A stretch of 64,000 nucleotides of DNA, from the NCBI GenBank assembly GCA_950295325.1, contig OX485807.1, positions 1,180,501 through 1,244,500 of the forward strand, in the 5' to 3' direction. Positions within the stretch are counted from its first letter, which is position 1. Each line of letters begins with the position of its first letter. The notes beneath the pieces were generated by a model. The model saw only the letters and a program-made list of their open reading frames with translations, was not told where the DNA came from and ran no database searches. Source of the stretch: Polytrichum commune. Taxonomy: Eukaryota > Streptophyta > Polytrichopsida > Polytrichales > Polytrichaceae. Shown piece after piece: positions 11,432-23,538 of the stretch. Both the position numbers and the translations under genes were made by a program.

Positions 11432-14400
11432 ATGGAAGCTGTCATCAGTGTTCCTACTCTGCCAAATCTCCATTTTCCTGGATTGGAGACAAATAGCTCC
11501 CAACTTTTTGGAGTGAGAGTTTCAAGGTGGAGGAGTGTGGTGGATGGTGAAAGAGTTGAGAGTCGCAAGTCATGGAATGTTGTGACAAGAGGAGTATCGA
11601 GAAAGAAGCAGCTAAGATCTTTGTGTAGTCTTCCATCATCTTCTCAATCCTCCAGTCAGGAAGGCGATGCAGAGAATTTACCCATTTTTGAGAAATTTTG
11701 TGATGTAAGTTCGAACCTACACATTCTTGGATGCGCTTGGAGCAGTGTCTGTTTGCGCACCGAGCATTTTTGTGTTATCAGTTTGTAGAGATTTATAGTC
11801 TGCTAAACGATCCCCAGTGTAACGACTGAAGGGTTTACGAATCAAGGGTTTAAGAATTAGGGCTTTAAGAGTTTGGAGCAACGGCATACTACCAATTTTC
11901 TTGAATATAATTGTGGCTCTGACCATTGCAGAAGATTTTGTGCACATTGTAGTAGAGGGTTGACAATCTAATGCTTGGCAAGCTCATATAAATACTCTTG
12001 ATAAGATAGGGGTCTCCGCAGCTGGAAATGAAATGAATATGATATTATTGAATTCCCTCCCAAGACTTACCAACTGTAGGAAACCTGATCTTGCCCAATA
12101 ATTTGGTTAGGTTTCGCCCTTGACAATATTAACATTCAGAATGTCATTTATCACTTGTGCAGACACAACGTGAAGTGTTTTACCATTTTGTTAATTGAGT
12201 CTCATTCACATTGATATGGCTTTGACATTTTTGGAAACCCTTCAATACTTATCAACTGTAGGATACCTAATTTTGCCTAGGTTTCGCCTTCACATTATTG
12301 ACAGTCACAATGTGATGAACCTACTTGTAAATGAACAGTTGGTACCATTTTCTTTATTGAGTCTCATTCCCACCCGATTTCTTGTGTCAAAGGAGATTTC
12401 ATACACTGTATTTGCAATTTTTTGAATTCTCAAGGGAATGGGCGATCTGTCAGGATGGAGCAGTGACCGCAGGAGGACTGATGGAGGAGGAATGGGTTGA
12501 CTTGGAACTATGGTTGGAGATCAACCGCAAGAAGTGGTTCCAAGAGTGGTTAAACAGTCTCAAAAAGGATCCTGAGCTTCATCCAATCGATTACCCAGCT
12601 GGAGCAGTGAGGAAACCTTAAGCTCATCATGAAATGCATTATTTCATTTACAAGTCTGGAGGACATAGTAAAAATACCTAACAAAGAACTTGAATTCTTG
12701 TCATTGAATATTTATTGCGGGAGATCAGAAGCTACTTGTCGTATCTGCATAAAAAGCACTCGCTGTTTTTGCAAACTTAAACCCAACTGAGATACTTATG
12801 TGAAGGCAGGTCAAGCCTTCTGTGGGATTCTCGAGGTCAGAGCCATATATGCAAGGGAGTGAAGTGAGATCACCATCTTGGCTGGTGACAATCTTTACAT
12901 TTGTAGCAGCTTTTTCTGCCGGAGTTGCCCTTGCACTGTGTGGAAGTGGCTTTCTCGTCAGGAAACATCAAGGTAATTTCTGAAACAAAGAATTCAATGT
13001 TGATCAGCTCAGGTGCTCTTTATTTTAACAACATGTGAATTCAGCAAATTAATCACATTTTCTAAGATGGATATGTATAATATTGCATCCGTCACAACAC
13101 TCTTTCTGTTTTATTGCAGCTTGAGCAGTTCATCTATATTGGTTGTAATTTATAGATTTGTAAAGCTTTAAAATGCTGCAAAGCCTCTGTGATCTGTTAC
13201 AGAAGCGTGTCAATTGAGCCGCGGAACAGTTTGCTCAATGAACTTTACTGGGAGAATGACGGATTCTGTTCAGTGTGAGAACTTGGAAGTTATGGTATCA
13301 GCATGATGTAATGACATAGTTTAGGTTTTGTATCAACTTCTCTTCGTTGTGAGTAATAATCCTCTTCTTGCAGAAGCAATGGTGGATGTAAGGTTGACAG
13401 AGACTGCAACAAAGCTGCACTCAGAACAGGTAGTTCATGCTTGTAGCTTCCATACTTTCATGTTGTTAGTGTGATTATTGGTGCATCCTAGTGTGTCTTT
13501 TCTTTCTAGATTGCTCTCATCAGTTACACTTTCTGCAGTTGCTCGGGCATTTTCGAGCAGATGAAGCACCACAGGCAGATCTAAGACCTGTGCTTGCTGA
13601 TCAAAGGTAGGTGATACTCATAACCGATTGCCTCAACTTGACTTTGTTAGTGAGTTGCCATGTAGCAACTACACACAGTAATGAGCCTTGAAAATATGAT
13701 AAGACCTTGAGAGTCAATCCATAAAAGTTATAGTATTCTTTTCTTTGATTCTACTGCCTGAGCTCATGTCTGGAATTATAGCACACATGCACTGGTTGGT
13801 TGGTAAATGTAGTGTGAAACTGAGGACTGCTGCAGCAAATGCCTTTTTAAGAATGCAAGATGCAGCTAGAAAAGATGGCATCTGGTTGACCCCCCTTTCT
13901 GGGTAATGATTCTAACCTTCAGAGTTATAACTGCATCAAGAATCACTCAGCATTCTGTTTTCTGTTGTTTGTGGGAAAGTGGAAAAATGGGGAAGGAATA
14001 GTCGAAGAATCAGGTGTAAGTTTCAGGGATGGAAGATGATGCAAGTTCAAATGAAGACAATTCAAGGGTCTTTGTGTTATATGCCTATCCTGTGTGAATC
14101 TCTATGTCTAGGAACTACCGTATCTGGACCAGTATCCATTTGTTTACACCTTCCTCAAAAGATCAACCCAGAGTCATAGTGAAAATGGTACTGATATGCA
14201 TGTGAAGCAGGTTCCGGTCCATTCAGTCACAGCAGGATGTGTTCTTTGGTTTGAAGGCGAAGCGATTGCAGTCTGCTCCTGAGCGTGCTAAGGTGAGCAT
14301 TTGTTTGGAGTTGCTGTCACCAAAAGGAGATCTTGAAACTTGAGGACTATGAATTTGTATTGCAAGAGAACATGCGAGGTTGCTTGGCTTTTGCTGCATG

Positions 14401-15377
14401 AAGCCATTTGCGTTTGCTACTAAAATATTTTGATCCTTAGAAGTTACACCAACCAACGAGTTTGGAATGAATCAAATTGGCTAAAAATGGGCAGGTGTCT
14501 GCACCGCCAGGATATAGCGAGCATCATACTGGCTATGCAGTTGACATAGGTGACGCTGAACATCCAGACACTTATTTGCAACAAGGTGCTGCAAATTCTT
14601 GACTTGTTCTACAAATTAATTTGAACCAAGGTGCCCTGTCTGGTGCTTACCTCTATATTTACACAAAGCTGACAGAATTTAGTTCAGTAAAAGAGTTTAG
14701 TAAAGAAATTTATCTTCTTCATGCACACATGTATTCTGAAGGTCTGATGATATGTATATGTAAACGTATCCAAATTCTCACTATTCTGTCTGTTTTTGTA
14801 ATAGAGTTCGAACGAGGAGCTGCATACAATTGGCTTAAACATAATGCAGCTCGGTATGTAATGGCTTTATGAGAATAGATTATAGGGGGAATCCTTTGCT
14901 CTTTTCTGTTCTCCATGTAGAACTTCCATGACAAAGCATAATACTCCAGTTTGTGCACTTAATTGGGTATAATGCTTTGTCATGTAGGATTAGGAAGCTT
15001 ATAATCAAATATCTAGAATTTGAAGTTCATATATTGATTAATAACAATGAGCCCATTGTGCATGTAGTTTTCTTTTTTCAAGATGACTCTTTGCAACTGA
15101 GAAAAACTTGGAGAATGGCACTAGGCTGTCCAAGGGAAGTTACAGTCCATTATACAGAGCTAAACACTGAGGAGCTGTCATTATGCTGCACGGCTCTGAC
15201 CAGTGTAAGTATTTCGTGACTGACAGGTTCCATTATGAATTGTCATTCTCAAAGGACAACATTCAGGGCGTCTTATATGAGCCTTGGCACTGGCGTTTTG
15301 TTGGGGACGACCACAGCCTTCAAACATTCTATGCCCAACGCAAACTAGCTGGTCTTTTGACAACTTGTGATACTTGA
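11432..15377 (+). CDS. Plastid-targeted VanY-type D-Ala-D-Ala carboxypeptidase
   Basis: Ten exons can be joined in phase: 11432-11704, 12454-12606, 12810-12972, 13374-13429, 13539-13606, 13813-13902, 14211-14292, 14495-14585, 14805-14853 and 15227-15377, giving 391 aa. An in-frame ATG at 11312 would add 40 residues. Residues 1-80 are rich in Ser and Arg, like a chloroplast transit peptide. Residues 166-192 form one hydrophobic membrane segment (WLVTIFTFVAAF...). The peptidase M15B/VanY domain fills the C-terminal half: substrate Arg in SGFRS (268-272), zinc motif SxHxxGxAxD as SEHHTGYAVD (303-312; H305, D312), catalytic E360 and zinc ligand H363 in EPWHW. All key residues are present. Family members trim the terminal D-Ala from peptidoglycan stem peptides. 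In a plant with a plastid envelope wall this would be a membrane-anchored wall-remodelling enzyme. The wording of the core looks cyanobacterial, consistent with endosymbiotic transfer. Exon joins are inferred. Confidence 0.85.
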
Positions 15378-16171
15378 CAAATCATTTCTCTTACACTCAA
15401 TGATCCCGATCATAGGCTCTTGTACTCTCTTTGAGGAGGAGTGCTAAGGCCAAAGTCTTCCCACAAATGTACTAGTTGCTGGTTCACTTTGTCGTGAGAA
15501 TGTTCTCTTCAGTCGGTTGTGAGATGCTCAGGTGTTAGCAGTCACACTAATGCTGTTGCTCATGAAGCACAAATTTTCTCAGTCGGCGGAAGAGAGACAT
15601 GTGCAGGTCCCTCATCAACACAAATTCATGGGAAACCTTGCACCAGGATTCTGAGGTAGTTGTTTGGTTGGTCAGAGGGATAGGAGTTCCTTATCGGCTT
15701 CCAAATGGTGTATTTCCGTTTTAAGGCATGTGCCTTGCCTTTTACTGAGGTACTATGGTGAAGGAAGGTGCAGTAACAGGTTGGGTCTTGCAAAAATGGA
15801 AATTTGATTATAATATGATTTTTGAGCAGGTCATTCAACACCCTCACATTTTAACCCATTCTTGACACATAAAAGGTTCAAATAGACTAATGTGATTTCT
15901 TATCAATATCATAATTATAGTTGTTGAAGTCCACATAGTCAGTAGTGTTGAACTACATGTGGAAAATATTCACTCAGTAACAAGCTCACTTGTCTTGTCA
16001 TAATTGACTTAAAGTTGGCACAATTTTCTCTGGATGTGGAGGAAGTACAGATTTCTACTCACATTAACTCCAGATGACTCCTATTTCTTGAGGTGTAAAT
16101 TGTGGCAAGCCACAAGGGTGTAGAGGTTGTTGGTCATGCTAGGCTTCAAATGGATGTATGTTTTCATTCTT
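15378..16171. other. Convergent intergenic spacer
   Basis: About 800 bp between the 3' ends of the carboxypeptidase and glycosyltransferase genes. It should hold both 3' untranslated regions. I see no further exon or repeat. Confidence 0.5.
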
Positions 16172-19100
16172 TCATTGTGTATCAATCTTTGTCAATTCAG
16201 TAAAGAAAGCATCCAAAGCTGTGCTGGAGGAAGCATGTCGGACAGCATGTTGCTTCAGCTCTCCTACTCGAGACCGCATCAACTCGCTCTTGGCATTTTG
16301 TTGCCACACAAGCCTCACCACCCTCTCCACTTCGTCCCTTGTGATGAAGTTCGGTCTGGCCTCCCTAAGCTCCACAGCCACCTTGGCAATGTCCACCAGA
16401 AACCTGTTTGCCAAAAATCCCTTAACTGTAAAATGGCACCATAAATTGTATTTCTCACACCAATTAAATGCACACAAACAATTCCAGAATTTACTGAGCT
16501 GGGTCATTGATGGCCATCTTTATTTCTGTTAATGCAACCACAAAGAACCCTTCGATATCAAATACTCATCAGCTCATCACTCAGTACATGTCAGTGTCAA
16601 AGTGGTCATGTTTATTTTCATAACATCGTCGCATTGAATTGTCCAGAGATATAAGTTCTACAACCATCATTGAGGTAGCAAAATATCTCAAGTCTGATGA
16701 TGATCAAGATATTAAAAATTGATATGGATATATGAGTAAGATTTTAAAGTTAGAGAGCATAGAGAGCAAAGAGAGCTAAATGGGATCCACTTTGAATGGT
16801 GTATGGCCTATAACATCATACAAAGTACAGGAGTTGGAACACCAGGGCACGAGAGATGGTGATTAGAGGGAGAGGTCATCAGCAAATGCTTGATTTCCCT
16901 ACCCCGTCGTGTGAGAAGCTCAAACAAATTGTGTTGTCAACACTTTGTTCCTTCTTCCTTCTTGTTTGAGCTACGGCTGGCATCAAGCCTTTTTCCCAAC
17001 CCAGATGGATGCCAATGAGTAGGGAGTCCTACTTGGTGGATATTTATGCCAAGAGCATCAAAGTGAATAAAGGTACAAATTCTATGAGAATGAAATGACA
17101 CGAAGCCACAGTTTTATATGGCTGCAATTCTGGACAAGGAACTCAGAAGCCTACCAGAAGTTACAATGATTAAATTATGTTAAGTTAGAGGATGAGAGGC
17201 CTGACCTGTTGTTCATCTTCTGCTCCGCTCGGTGTGGCCAAGTTAACATTGGTACCCCTGTGTAAATACTCTCCAAAGAAGAGTTCCAGCCACAATGGGA
17301 AAGGAATGCTCCACAACCTGGGTGACTTAAAATGCGAAGCTGCGGAACCCAGATGGAAACAATCTTTCCCTTCTCCCTAGTTCGTTCTTCGAACCCTGAA
17401 TCCCCATCATGACAACAAACAACTCTGCTATCAAGTTAAACTATCAAGCTATCAGCTCCGCTAATAACAAACTAAACCCTATACCCTAAACTAACGAACA
17501 GCTCCGATATCAAGCTACTAATTGTGGAGTTGGATTGGTAACCCCCCACCCCACCCCCTTTTACACCACTTAGGTCTAGATAATGAGGATTTTACAAAAA
17601 AATTATACCAGTAGGGGTGCACGTGTTTGAGGACATTCTTATTTTTGATACCATTGGGGTCTACATACCATGTAAGAACCTTCATACCTAAGTAAATTTA
17701 GGGTAGCTAGTATCAATATGGCATTAGGTTGGTATTCGGACTCAAAGAATGACTCAGATATGCAAAGGTACTCTCGTCTTGTGATGCTCACCAATTATCG
17801 AGGGATTAAAATTTTGATATTCTCCATTGATACTATGCATTCACATATAATATACCGGTCTAATCCAACATTGTTTCTGATGGAGTTTTGCAGACTTGAG
17901 ATGATGGCCATGGACATCTGTGCGAATTCAAGTATTATATCTATCGACCCGGGCAGAATGAGTGCAGAATTCATGGAAAAGTAGAGTGAATCCACTGACC
18001 TGGAGGGAGGCATGCGGACAGTGTTGGTGATTGTCCATTTTGTAATGGGTGTCCTTCAAGCCTTGCTGACCACAAAAAGGATTGCTCACTGGCCTCGAGA
18101 CCCAGGGCGATCTCCTCCATCTGCTCCTTGCCAACTCTTCCGAGGGAGCCAAATGCAATGTACAGTACTGAAGCAGCTGGTTTCGTGTCCAGCCATTGTA
18201 TTATCCTCTCTTCCTCCTCGCCTTCGGGAGCTGAAACTGTTTCTGGTGTAGATGAGGCAACAGGAAGCAGCAAGGGGCCAAGAGGAATCACTTTGGGCAC
18301 CTAACACAACACATTTTTGCACCCCTAATTCCATCAGTGCCGGTCGTCCTCAAATCCCTAAGTGGGTGTTATATGGTTTGTTTTACATGTTCTCGAACTT
18401 CTACAGATTACATTTACGCAATGAAACTTGTGCTGCATTAGCAAATCTACGATGAAGCATCAGCACAAAACTGGATTGAAAATTGGAGATCCCCTGACTT
18501 AGTTATGGTTATCGGAAGTGCAAGAATACATAGTTCCTCCCAATTGTGTTCACTATTGAGTGTAAAATAGTCCATAAAATTTGAGGACATAGCCCACTCT
18601 CTTTTAAGCATGTGTCTTATGGTGTTTGGTCTCTAGCCCTCACCTAATCACACACCAATCAAATATAAGTGTCCAATTAAGAAATATTATCGAACAACAC
18701 CTGCATACACGAGTTTCTGAGAGTGCTCCAGAGGGGACGTGTGCATGTTTGCCCTCAAGGTATGTGGATCTTATGTGGTCATATTTCTTATATTCAGACA
18801 CCTCTATATTTGAGTAGTATATGGCAAGGCTTGTAGTTAAGAACAGATGAAAGACAGACACCAAAAAGACATGTGTTACAATGGGATTGGTCTATGTACT
18901 CAAACCGTAAACATCATTCTAGATTCACAATATTCTAGACACCAATCTTGTATCAAAAGTTAACACGACTGGGACATCCGCCTGAGTGATCAGTTAGAGA
19001 GTTAGTGCATCTTCACCTTGGACTACTAATACTTGCATCTCTACTTTGTTGAAATCCACCAACGAAAGATGACGTCGGCTAGTTAATTCCATTTTGTGCC

Positions 19101-22100
19101 TAATTGATTTTTGTCACGGTAATTGACATCGCCGTTATAAATTCAAGGTCAATCGGGTGCTCACCTGGCCAGGAGGTGCAGTACGAGAATGAAGATCGTC
19201 AAGAGCATCCAACACCTCAGCTTCAAGCTCGCGGAACGTATTGATTAGGACTACTGGCGCCTCGGCAGCTCTTCTGGACATGCGAAGGAACAACTCGTAG
19301 CTAAATGGGATAATTACACTCACTCGCAAATCCTGAGGAAGGTCGGATGGATGCAGTTTCATTCCAGGGAACTCGATGACCTCGGTTTGATTGCTCTCAG
19401 TCAGGGGCAACCTGGCTTCTGCTAGAAGAGTGGGCACCTACATCAACAGAGTTCACGCCACATGATTCACCGCAGGCTTAACTCTAGAAAGGAAAGATAA
19501 CTTATTGGCATGTTTGCTAAAAGTGTCAGAAGTGACTGTGTCTTACCGTAGCTCCTTTATCAAACGCACTACAATACAGTGCTATTCTTAGCGGAACATA
19601 TTTCTATCTCTAACTGTATAAATAATGAAGTAGAGAGAACTCATCTTGTACTAATCTTTGTATAAATGATTTAGACTCAAATTTGTATCACATATATCTA
19701 TACACCATTATTACATATTTTGCAAAGAATGATACAACACTTATTGTTTTGAACGGCTTTGTGAAATTGTATAAGTTGCATTTGATTTAATTTTATTCTA
19801 TTTTTACTGGTAGGCTTTTCATGATTTTGTTATGCAAATGTATGGGAAAAAAAATGAAATTTCTCCAAGCTACTTGACGTCCTACAAGCGCAAAAGATTA
19901 TGAAAGGGTCTCTTTTAGGATCAGTTGTCTTGGGCCCATTCATTCCATATTGTCTCATCCTTTGGTCGGGAGAGAGGGCATTATCGTATACAAACGTATC
20001 TCTTATGTATCCAACATAAAATCCTGAAACAATATGCAACCTAGAGGTTACTTTTTAAAGTTGATTTAACACATGAATTAGCTTCAAGACCCAACACGAG
20101 GACATAGTTCCATGTACATAGACACATTCTTGAGCGATGTACTTAGTTGAACAACATGATGAAGTGCATTCTCCAAAACCCCTAAGACTTAGTTCATGTA
20201 CCGGTCGTACCCATTCTCGAATGATAGCTTAGGGGCGGTTTACACTATGGACCTTGAAGTTGGACCAGGGCTCTGCAAGGCAGCTGATTGGCTCTTGAAG
20301 TTGTCCCGGGACAACTTCGGTTTACACTAAGGAAAAAATGGCATAGGGACCATGGAGGTTGAGGTCCCCAAAATATAATTTTTAAGGCCTAATAAATGCA
20401 CTGACATGGTCCAACGGGTTTTGCGCTGAGAGAGGCAAGAGAGGTGATCTGGTAGGAAAAGGCAAGGGCCCATGTCAGAGAAATGCCATTTCAAGAATGT
20501 CTTAATGAATCTACCTTTTATGTGCCTTAATTATATTATAGCCCATGAGACATGCCAGCACTATCTTGCCCTACCCTTTAAACCCGCTTACACGTGTTTC
20601 ATCAAACAACGCGGGACATCTAGAACTCAAGAATTCAAGTGCAGATTTGTTTTTTTGGTCTACCAGCTGCAATGTTTGGAATTTGGAGGCGTGTAATATA
20701 CCGTTGGAAAGGTCTTGAAAATACCTTTCCAACGGTATATTACACGCCCCAAAATGTTTAAAAACTACAGTTGCAAAAGAATAAAGAAAAATACATAGTC
20801 GTTTAGTGATTGTAGATCATGGTGGTCAAAAGAAGCGCAATGGGAAATCTTCTAACAATAAATTATCAAAGAATTGAAATTTAGTGTTGAGCAAGGTTGG
20901 GTGGTAACAACATTAGATATAATCAAACACTAAATATCCTATTTAGTGTAGTGAAACACAAGGTACATGTCACATGTACAATTGAAACGCTCATTTTCTT
21001 TTTGTAAAAATTGTTGTGAGAAGAATTGCAAGCCACATCTTCGACACATTTAACAAGAAGTGAAGATAGTTGAAGCCTAAGAGATGACAAGAGAATGATC
21101 AAACTTTAAGGCGAAAAGAAGAAAAAACTAATTGACAAGATAAGTGAAGGCATGTGAAGGCAAGTGAAGGCATGTGTAGGCAAGTGAAGGCAAATTGAAG
21201 TCAACAAAATGGTCAAACTTCATTTTTCCCCAAAACTGCCCTTTTTGGGCTTATATTAAAAAATCAGCACATCCACTTCTTGCCGCATGGTCATTCTTCA
21301 TGGTCCATATTCGGTTTACACCTAGTGAAGGGCCCATGAACCATGAAAACTAATATTTTAGTAACTCGGACCATGGAAGTCATCCCATGAAGTCGTCCCA
21401 CGCAAAATAGGCCTCTTACGTGGGACGACTTCATGGTCCATAGTGTAAACCACCCCTTAGTTGAGCGGAATGACTAAGTACATTCTCCTAAACCCCTAAG
21501 ATTGGGCATATGGAACTACACCCTTAGGGATGATGCACACGGGTTCCAAGTCCTAAATCCCAATTCACTCGAGGTCAATATGTGCAATCTCAACCGTTGA
21601 GAGCATGAAAGTTGGGACTTAACACTTCACATAAGGTCCCGAGTCCCAAGTATGACAAGGATGCCTACATTGCAACACTTTTTGGAGGTGAGGTGAGGTG
21701 AGGGACTTGTCTTGAGAGTTGAGTTGAGCAAAAAGCTAGACTGAACTCAAAACACAAGTTGTGAGATTTTTTTGTATAAAACAATCAAGATTTGACTTTT
21801 AATGGATATGAACCATTCTTTCATGGTTTCTTGAGGCTCAAAAGTTGGGACTTTTGCCTCCGTATTCGGATTTGGGACCCTATGTGAAATGAGCCCTTAG
21901 TTTACTCGAGGTCATTTGAGATGAACCGGGAACAAACCTATAGGAGGTCGACTTTTTATGTTGGATGGATGAGAGGCAGTGTATATGTTTGACAAAGTTT
22001 TTGCAAGTTTTTCTCTTTTGACACGCAAAAACTTGCACAAAAAATAAATGCACGTCAATTGACACGCACATTTTAGAAGTTGACACATACTGTGACTTGT

Positions 22101-23538
22101 GAAGAAAAAAACCACATGTCAATTGACACACTAGAAATTCAAATGACATGTATTAGTAGGCAACGTGAGTACTATAAACTGTGGCTCAAGTATCAAGTAC
22201 CCATAACATTAGGAGAACTTCCTAAACTCACTTACATACTTAAATTCAGCTTCAATTTTCTTTTGTAACCGGGAGTTGAGACGGTGATCAGAGATAGCGA
22301 GACTAACTGGGAACAAGGAGAGGCAATGTGAAAGAGGATTTTCCAAACAAAATGCAATCAAAAGCCAATTGCGCAATAGGTTGAACTTGAAGACCCTTGA
22401 TGCTCTTATGTGGGTTTCTATCTGTGGGCTCGAAATTTATGCAATGGATTGGGCTACCATCTTCAACATTTGGAGAAACATGCAAGACCGAAGGATACTT
22501 ACACCCGATTGATAAGTTTTTTTTTTATTACAAATCAAGATTGCATATTGATTATTCAAAATATTAGTTTTCCTAAAATATTGTGTAAGCTAAAATTGAG
22601 GTGACATTTTGGAATAAAATGTAGATGTCAATTGACATTCATTTTTGTTTTTAAGAACGTCACGTGACACTTTGGATTTGAAGTTGAACGTCAAATGAAA
22701 TTTGTCAAACATAGACACTGATGAGAGGCACTCTCATATATAATTATTCCCTCAAGCTCTAGTGTGAAGTGCCCCCTCATTGAATAGACCAAGTAACATC
22801 TCATTACAGTACTTGTTGGGGGTTGGTACAATTCATCATGTCTCCCATAGAAATACATCCCCAGCTTTGACGAGTTTAGGATTTGAAATTCAATCTGCCG
22901 ATTTTGTGCACGAGTTTAGGATGGCAATCTGCCAACCGGATTCAAGACCAAAGTACTTCCGAAGGACTGAAATGGTGCGGATCGGGCATACTCACATGAA
23001 GCATGAGAGACAGATTCGCAGCCGACTGGGTGTGCAGAACGTAACGTGGGATACTGAACATTTTAGCTAGCTCTTGCGACCACCCCGCGAGCATATCCGA
23101 AACGATGCAACAAGGAGGTGGCGGGAGCGATTCATCTTCACTAATTCCAGCATTGGAGTCGGATGCCCTCACCATCAATGGGGACAAGCAAGCTGCGAAT
23201 GCAGCCAGAAGCTTCGCCTCCGACGATTCGTGGACGCAGGCAATGAAGCCTTCCAAGGTGCCATCCCAAGGAGTATCCTTCACGGCCACGATGTCGATGT
23301 CGCTCCCCGCGGCCCCATCGATGGCTGCTCGAAACTCAGGTGCGATGTGCTTGTACGTGACGTCGTTTTGGATCTGCTCGACTCCGAACTCGTGTGCTAG
23401 TATCGTCACTTTGACACCGCGATTGCATGTGAGGAGTTGCATTGCAAAGCCGAGGAACGGATACGAGTGGCCGGGGCCAACCCCTGGGATGAGCACCACA
23501 TGGTGATGATATCCTCGCCACTTCCTTATTCCGGCCAT
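16172..23538 (-). CDS. Family 1 UDP-glycosyltransferase, five exons, 525 aa
   Basis: Exons on the minus strand join in phase: 23538-22957, 19437-19165, 18300-18000, 17395-17206, 16403-16172. The product is 525 aa, slightly longer than the 450-500 aa common in plant UGTs. The N-terminal acceptor-binding half begins [19 protein letters not shown], with GPGHSYPFL holding the expected catalytic His. Exon 3 has [10 protein letters not shown], the usual start of the donor domain. Exon 4 carries a complete 44-residue PSPG box (residues 401-444; DNA 17220-17351), starting WVPQ, containing [10 protein letters not shown] and GVPML, and ending WPHRAEQ. The terminal Gln is typical of UDP-glucose users. 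The last exon is the normal C-terminal helix region (VAVELREA...DEVERVVR). Such enzymes are soluble, cytosolic, and glycosylate small molecules such as phenolics or terpenoids; the acceptor cannot be told. Intron 1 is about 3.5 kb because of transposon insertions. Confidence 0.85.
20688..20748. repeat. Perfect 26-bp hairpin with 9-nt loop
   Basis: The arm at 20688-20713 (GGCGTGTAATATACCG...) is exactly reverse-complemented at 20723-20748, with the loop CTTGAAAAT between. It lies inside the 1225-bp MITE. If the intron is transcribed, the RNA would form a 26-bp perfect stem. Confidence 0.9.
20845..20960 (+). repeat. Dispersed repeat, copy 2 (partner at 7.4 kb)
   Basis: Same block as 7365-7500 (AGTGTTGAGCA, GGGTGGTAACAACATTA, ATCCTATTTAG). 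Here it forms part of the interior of the large MITE. Confidence 0.65.
21141..21195. repeat. 10-bp tandem tract (GTGAAGGCAW)
   Basis: About five imperfect copies of GTGAAGGCAT / GTGAAGGCAA in a row inside the 1225-bp MITE. Local replication slippage explains it. Confidence 0.85.
21527..21896. mobile_element. 370-bp MITE with TTA target duplication
   Basis: The left end GGGATGATGCACACGGGTTCC and the reverse complement of the right end, GGGCTCATTTCACATAGGGTCC, are inverted repeats that continue through CAAATCC-like words. TTA lies at 21524-21526 and 21897-21899. It sits about 70 bp from the larger MITE. The interval between them (21460-21525) resembles 20160-20228 left of the larger element, sharing CATTCTCC.AAACCCCTAAGA. 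Again non-coding and PIF/Harbinger-like. Confidence 0.75.

Larger units (their letters stand above)
20232..21456. mobile_element. 1225-bp MITE with TTA target duplication in UGT intron 1
   Basis: The left end GGGGCGGTTTACACTATGGA and the reverse complement of the right end, GGGGTGGTTTACACTATGGA, match over about 35 bp, with TTA at 20229-20231 and 21457-21459. The long inverted repeats and TTA duplication fit a PIF/Harbinger-type non-autonomous element. Inside are partial copies of the terminal word (GGTTTACAC near 20320 and 21313), a perfect hairpin, a short tandem tract and a dispersed repeat. It has no coding capacity. Confidence 0.85.

Noticed and set aside
14953-15219. An 88-codon frame inside the carboxypeptidase gene
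   Set aside because: It lies within the last intron and would break the EPWHW exon join, so I read it as intronic.
16127-16532. Plus-strand frames of 105 and 124 codons
   Set aside because: They are antisense shadows of the last glycosyltransferase exon.
23074-23506. Plus-strand frames of 108 and 133 codons
   Set aside because: Antisense shadows of glycosyltransferase exon 1, caused by its higher G+C.
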